From: Bacillus sp. X1(2014)
Lineage (GTDB): Bacteria; Bacillota; Bacilli; Bacillales_B; DSM-18226
DNA length: 64,000 nt
Direction: 5' to 3'
Assembly (NCBI RefSeq): GCF_007678255.1
Contig: NZ_VEED01000003.1
Coordinates: 248,001-312,000, forward strand
The notes under the pieces are model-generated. The model searched no databases. It saw only the letters and a program-made list of their open reading frames with translations, and had not been told where the DNA came from. Below are positions 59,822-64,000 of the stretch, one piece after another. Position numbers and translations under genes: made by a program. The first letter of the stretch is position 1. Every line of letters starts with the position of its first letter.

Positions 59822-60082
59822 ATGGATATATTAAAAGTTTCAGCAAAATCTAATCCTAATTCTGTAGCTGGTGCGCTTGCCGGGGTTCTGCGTGAAAGAG
59901 GTGCAGCGGAAATACAGGCAATTGGGGCGGGTGCATTGAATCAAGCCGTTAAGGCAGTAGCGATTGCTCGAGGATTTGTAGCACCTAGCGGAGTTGATTT
60001 AATTTGTATCCCTGCGTTTACCGATATTTTAATTGACGGGGAAGAACGCACAGCTATCAAATTAATTGTAGAACCACGTTGA
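59822..60082 (+). CDS. spoVS: Stage V sporulation protein S
   Basis: An 86-aa Alba-like protein needed for spore coat and core maturation in B. subtilis. The sequence MDILKVSAKSNPNSVAGALAG, seen in part, and AEIQAIGAGALNQAVKA is almost invariant in bacilli. The ATG follows AAGGAGGAGC. A possible sigma-H-like pattern lies upstream (GGAAT near 59716 with CTGAAT near 59735) but it is too weak to annotate. Confidence 0.98.
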   Translation: MDILKVSAKSNPNSVAGALAGVLRERGAAEIQAIGAGALNQAVKAVAIARGFVAPSGVDLICIPAFTDILIDGEERTAIKLIVEPR

Positions 60083-60127
60083 AAGAGATAGACTTTTGAC
60101 AAGGAAAAACAAATATTTATTTGATAC

Positions 60128-60160
60128 TACCTGCTTGGATAATCAAGCAGGTATTTTTTA
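60128..60160 (+). terminator. Rho-independent terminator after spoVS
   Basis: TACCTGCTTG / CAAGCAGGTA with a GATAAT loop and a T run. Confidence 0.93.
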
Positions 60161-60389
60161 GCATTAAGTCAAAAATCATACAATGTACGATATTAACATT
60201 ATTCTAAGATAGACTATGATGAATTCTAGAATATAAATTTTAGATATTCATATGGGGAATAAATTAAAGAAAAACTGCCATATAATGAGGAGGATTTATC
60301 TTTCTGCAGCAGTCGACATTATCGAATCCAAGTATATTTCAAATAATAAAAAAATATTCATATTTTAGACAATATTTCGCTTTAAAGGG
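60161..60389 (+). other. AT-rich stretch without a recognised gene upstream of korA
   Basis: No significant ORF occurs. It includes a GAGGAGG sequence (60287-60293) that is not followed by ATG, GTG or TTG; a 32-codon frame could start at CTG 60304. Repeated ATTCTAG-like elements occur near 60223, 60412 and 60482. It may be the scar of a lost gene, since bacilli commonly have another gene between spoVS and korA or miaB. Confidence 0.3.
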
Positions 60390-60418
60390 TTGCAATTTTT
60401 AGTGCATAGGTCTAGAAT
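60390..60418 (+). promoter_or_regulatory. SigA promoter for korAB
   Basis: TTGCAA (60390-60395), 17-bp spacer, TAGAAT (60413-60418). The leader would be about 145 nt. Confidence 0.6.
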
Positions 60419-60432
60419 TGTAAGCGTTTAGT
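60419..60432 (+). promoter_or_regulatory. Candidate CcpA cre site at the korAB start point
   Basis: TGTAAGCGTTTAGT matches 12 of 14 positions of the cre consensus TGWAANCGNTNWCA. It begins directly after the -10 box, so CcpA binding would block initiation. Catabolite repression of this oxidoreductase is an inference. Confidence 0.5.
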
Positions 60433-60568
60433 ACATATCTTAAGTTACATTTTTTAGTCTTTTAGTAATTATAGGCTAAATTCTAGTGAAATACTCGGAA
60501 TAGTGCTAAACTAATAAATGAATCAATTTATTCTACTTAATTTTTACATATCCAAAGGGGTGTAAGTC

Positions 60569-62305
60569 ATGATCAATCAACTTTCATGGAAAGTTGGAGG
60601 ACAACAAGGGGAAGGTATTGAAAGTACTGGGGAAATCTTTGCAATTGCACTGAATCGCCTGGGATATTATTTGTATGGTTATCGTCACTTTTCTTCACGT
60701 ATTAAGGGTGGTCATACAAACAACAAAATCAGAGTAAGTACGACAGAAGTGCGTTCAATTTCTGATGACCTAGATATCCTAGTAGCATTTGACCAAGAAA
60801 CGATTGATTTAAACTACAAAGAACTTCACAGTAATGGTGTAATCCTTGCTGATGCAAAATTTTCACCAAAGAAACCTGATGATACAGAAGCATCATTGTA
60901 TGCGGTACCATTTACTGAAATTGCCACTGAACTTGGAACTTCTTTAATGAAGAACATGGTAGCAATCGGTGCAACATCTGCCGTATTAGACTTAGATATT
61001 AATGTATTTGAAGTAGTAGTTCGTGAGATTTTTGGCAAAAAAGGCGAGCAAGTAGTTGCAAAGAATATGGATGCAATCAAAGCCGGCTTTGAAAAAATGA
61101 AGGAAAATCTTGCTTCAGGTATCCAAACCATGGAACTTGAAAAGGCTGACGGCAAAAAACGGATGTTTATGATTGGTAACGATGCTATAGCGCTTGGAGC
61201 TATTGCCGGCGGATGCCGTTTTATGGCAGCTTACCCAATTACACCTGCATCTGAAATCATGGAATATTTGATTAAAAAGCTACCTGCACTAGGTGGTACA
61301 GTAATTCAAACAGAAGACGAAATTGCTGCTTGTACAATGGCAATTGGGGCTAACTACGCCGGTGTACGTACGATTACTGCTTCTGCTGGACCTGGATTAT
61401 CATTAAAGATGGAAGCAATCGGACTATCAGGTATTACTGAAACTCCGTTAGTAATTGTAGACACACAACGTGGCGGTCCTTCAACAGGATTACCAACTAA
61501 ACAAGAACAATCAGACCTTATGGCAATGATCTATGGAACACATGGTGAGATTCCGAAAATTGTCATGGCTCCAAGTACAGTTGAAGAAGCGTTCTATGAT
61601 ACCGCGGAGGCATTCAATTTAGCTGAAGAGTATCAATGTCCAGTCATTATTTTATCTGATCTTCAATTATCTTTGGGTAAACAAACCGTTGAACCATTAA
61701 GCTATGACAAGGTTGAAATCAGACGTGGAAAATTGGTAACAGATGAAATACCTGCTAATGAAAATAATGCGTACTTCAAACGTTATGAAGTAACAGATGA
61801 TGGAGTTTCTCCACGTGTAATCCCTGGTATGAAGAATGGTATTCACCATGTAACGGGTGTTGAGCACGATGAGACTGGTAAACCATCTGAATCCGCTGCA
61901 AACCGGAATGCACAAATGGATAAGCGTTTCCGCAAAATCGAAAATATTCGCTTTGATACTCCCGTATATAAAAATGTTAAGCATGAGGATGCGGATGTTT
62001 TATTTGTAGGATTTAACTCAACACGCGGCGTTATTGAAGAAGCAATGACACGTTTAGAGAATGATGGCATAAAAGTCAATCATGCGCACATCCGTTTAAT
62101 TCATCCGTTCCCAACGGACGAAGTTCTTCCACTTGTCCGTTCTGCTAAGAAAGTTGTTGTTGTGGAAAACAATGCAACTGGCCAATTAGCGAATATTATG
62201 AAAATGAATGTTGGACATGCTGAAAAAATTACTAATCATCTTAAATATGACGGAAATCCATTCCTGCCACACGAAGTATATACAAAATGTAAGGAGTTGT
62301 TCTAA
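60569..62305 (+). CDS. korA: 2-oxoacid:ferredoxin oxidoreductase, alpha subunit (gamma-alpha fusion)
   Basis: With KorB it oxidatively decarboxylates a 2-oxoacid, probably 2-oxoglutarate, to the acyl-CoA and reduces ferredoxin. The 578-aa product is a natural fusion: a gamma domain at residues 1 to about 190 (VGGQQGEGIESTG, HFSSRIKGGHTNNK), then the pyrimidine-binding alpha domain (GGCRFMAAYPITPASEIME, EDEIAACTMAIGANYAG seen in part) and a C-terminal transketolase-like domain. The ATG follows AAAGGGGTG. korB is 3 nt downstream. Confidence 0.95.
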   Translation: MINQLSWKVGGQQGEGIESTGEIFAIALNRLGYYLYGYRHFSSRIKGGHTNNKIRVSTTEVRSISDDLDILVAFDQETIDLNYKELHSNGVILADAKFSPKKPDDTEASLYAVPFTEIATELGTSLMKNMVAIGATSAVLDLDINVFEVVVREIFGKKGEQVVAKNMDAIKAGFEKMKENLASGIQTMELEKADGKKRMFMIGNDAIALGAIAGGCRFMAAYPITPASEIMEYLIKKLPALGGTVIQTEDEIAACTMAIGANYAGVRTITASAGPGLSLKMEAIGLSGITETPLVIVDTQRGGPSTGLPTKQEQSDLMAMIYGTHGEIPKIVMAPSTVEEAFYDTAEAFNLAEEYQCPVIILSDLQLSLGKQTVEPLSYDKVEIRRGKLVTDEIPANENNAYFKRYEVTDDGVSPRVIPGMKNGIHHVTGVEHDETGKPSESAANRNAQMDKRFRKIENIRFDTPVYKNVKHEDADVLFVGFNSTRGVIEEAMTRLENDGIKVNHAHIRLIHPFPTDEVLPLVRSAKKVVVVENNATGQLANIMKMNVGHAEKITNHLKYDGNPFLPHEVYTKCKELF

Positions 62306-62308
62306 ATC

Positions 62309-63175
<867 letters not shown>

Positions 63176-63180
63176 GGATA

Positions 63181-63226
63181 AATAGAAAATCCCGGGGCTT
63201 CTGCCTACGGGATTTTCTATTGTTTT
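63181..63226 (+). terminator. Terminator after korB
   Basis: A perfect 14-bp stem AATAGAAAATCCCG / CGGGATTTTCTATT with a 13-nt loop, followed by GTTTTC. The T run is short. Confidence 0.85.
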
Positions 63227-63253
63227 CAAGTCCGTTAACCTTTATACTATAAT
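63225..63253 (+). promoter_or_regulatory. Probable SigA promoter for miaB
   Basis: TTCAAG (63225-63230), 17 bp, TATAAT (63248-63253). The -10 box is consensus and the -35 box poor. Confidence 0.5.
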
Positions 63254-63360
63254 AATGTGTGGACTATGTCTGGAGTTCCTTACAAATTTGCACAGATGAT
63301 AACTTTAAAGATATTAAATAGCTGAAATTTTAAAAAAGGAAGAAAGGGGCATTTAAACAA

Positions 63361-64000
63361 ATGAATGAAAAACAACGTTTAGAAGGTACGCAAGTCGAGT
63401 CTGTTAATTCTTCGGACAAAAAATCCGCCAAGGATTACAGCAAGTACTTTGAACAAGTAATTACTGCACCATCTTTGAAAGATGCTAAAAAACGTGGAAA
63501 AGAAGAAGTAAAGTACCATAATGACTTTGCGATTCCAGAGAAATTCCGTGGAATGGGCGAGGGTCGAAAGTTTTACATCCGTACCTATGGGTGTCAAATG
63601 AATGAGCATGATACGGAAGTTATGGCAGGAATATTTTTAGCATTAGGCTATGAACCCACTGACAGCACTGAAGATGCAAATGTCATTTTATTAAATACAT
63701 GTGCAATTAGGGAAAATGCTGAAAATAAAGTGTTTGGTGAACTAGGTCATTTAAAGTCATTAAAATTAGAAAAGCCTGACTTGCTTTTAGGTGTTTGTGG
63801 ATGTATGTCACAAGAAGAATCTGTTGTTAACAAAATTCTAAAAACCTATCACCAGGTTGATATGATTTTTGGTACCCATAATATTCACCGTTTACCACAT
63901 ATCTTGAATGAGGCATATATGTCAAAAGAGATGGTTGTTGAAGTATGGTCTAAAGAAGGGGATGTCATTGAAAACCTTCCAAAAGTCCGCCGAGGAAATA
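63361..64000 (+). CDS. miaB: tRNA-2-methylthio-N6-isopentenyladenosine methylthiotransferase MiaB, 5' part
   Basis: Radical-SAM enzyme that adds a methylthio group to i6A37 of tRNA. The gene runs off the window after 213 codons. The extended N-terminus (about 65 residues, Lys/Glu-rich) is typical of Bacillus MiaB. The UPF0004 domain shows [25 protein letters not shown] and GVCGCMSQ, the three cysteines that bind the second iron-sulfur cluster. The radical-SAM CxxxCxxC motif lies beyond the edge. The ATG follows AAAGGGG. Confidence 0.96.
   Translation, partial: MNEKQRLEGTQVESVNSSDKKSAKDYSKYFEQVITAPSLKDAKKRGKEEVKYHNDFAIPEKFRGMGEGRKFYIRTYGCQMNEHDTEVMAGIFLALGYEPTDSTEDANVILLNTCAIRENAENKVFGELGHLKSLKLEKPDLLLGVCGCMSQEESVVNKILKTYHQVDMIFGTHNIHRLPHILNEAYMSKEMVVEVWSKEGDVIENLPKVRRGN

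Overview
This window is a housekeeping segment of a Bacillaceae chromosome, running from the 3' part of topA to the 5' part of miaB with every gene on the plus strand. The gene order (topA-trmFO-hslVU-codY, rpsB-tsf-pyrH-frr-uppS-cdsA-dxr-rseP-polC, rimP-nusA-infB-rbfA-truB-ribF-rpsO-pnp, dpaAB-asd-dapGA, spoIIIE, ymfFHIJKM-pgsA-cinA-recA-rny-ymdB-spoVS, korAB-miaB) is that of Bacillus and its relatives. The AT-rich sequence, strong AGGAGG ribosome binding sites and frequent TTG/GTG starts also fit a low-GC Firmicute. Dipicolinate synthase, SpoVS, a SpoIIIE-type translocase and YmxH point to an endospore former. I cannot fix the species; a Bacillus/Neobacillus-type organism is an inference.

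Layout. 1-6170: DNA topology, tRNA methylation, the HslVU protease and CodY. 6171-13815: translation factors (S2, EF-Ts, RRF), UMP kinase, and isoprenoid/lipid genes ending in the RseP protease. 13850-28515: PolC, the nusA-infB operon, then S15 and PNPase. 28629-36500: YlxY, the MlpA peptidase, YmxH, and the dpaA-dpaB-asd-dapG-dapA block, in which aspartate is converted towards lysine, peptidoglycan and dipicolinate. 36530-41995: RNase J2, the ClpP-like TepA, YlzJ and the DNA translocase. 42160-47890: a GntR regulator followed by a complete BMP-type (nucleoside) ABC importer, which differs from the B. subtilis 168 arrangement. 47910-56890: the M16 peptidase pair, YmfIJKM, PgsA, CinA and RecA. 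57010-64000: RNase Y, YmdB, SpoVS, 2-oxoacid:ferredoxin oxidoreductase and MiaB.

The window holds no tRNA, rRNA, CRISPR array, insertion sequence or prophage that I could see. The noteworthy signals are departures from the expected order and regulatory DNA. xerC (codV) is reduced to a 23-codon stub between trmFO and hslV. proS is missing between rseP and polC. The HslV N-terminus has Asn where the B. subtilis serine nucleophile stands. RNase J2 has an intact metal motif. YlxY lacks the catalytic Asp motif. Structured leaders precede rpsB, rimP, rpsO and asd. A near-perfect palindrome precedes the GntR gene. A cre-like site lies at the predicted start point of the korAB promoter. No clearly novel multigene system was found.
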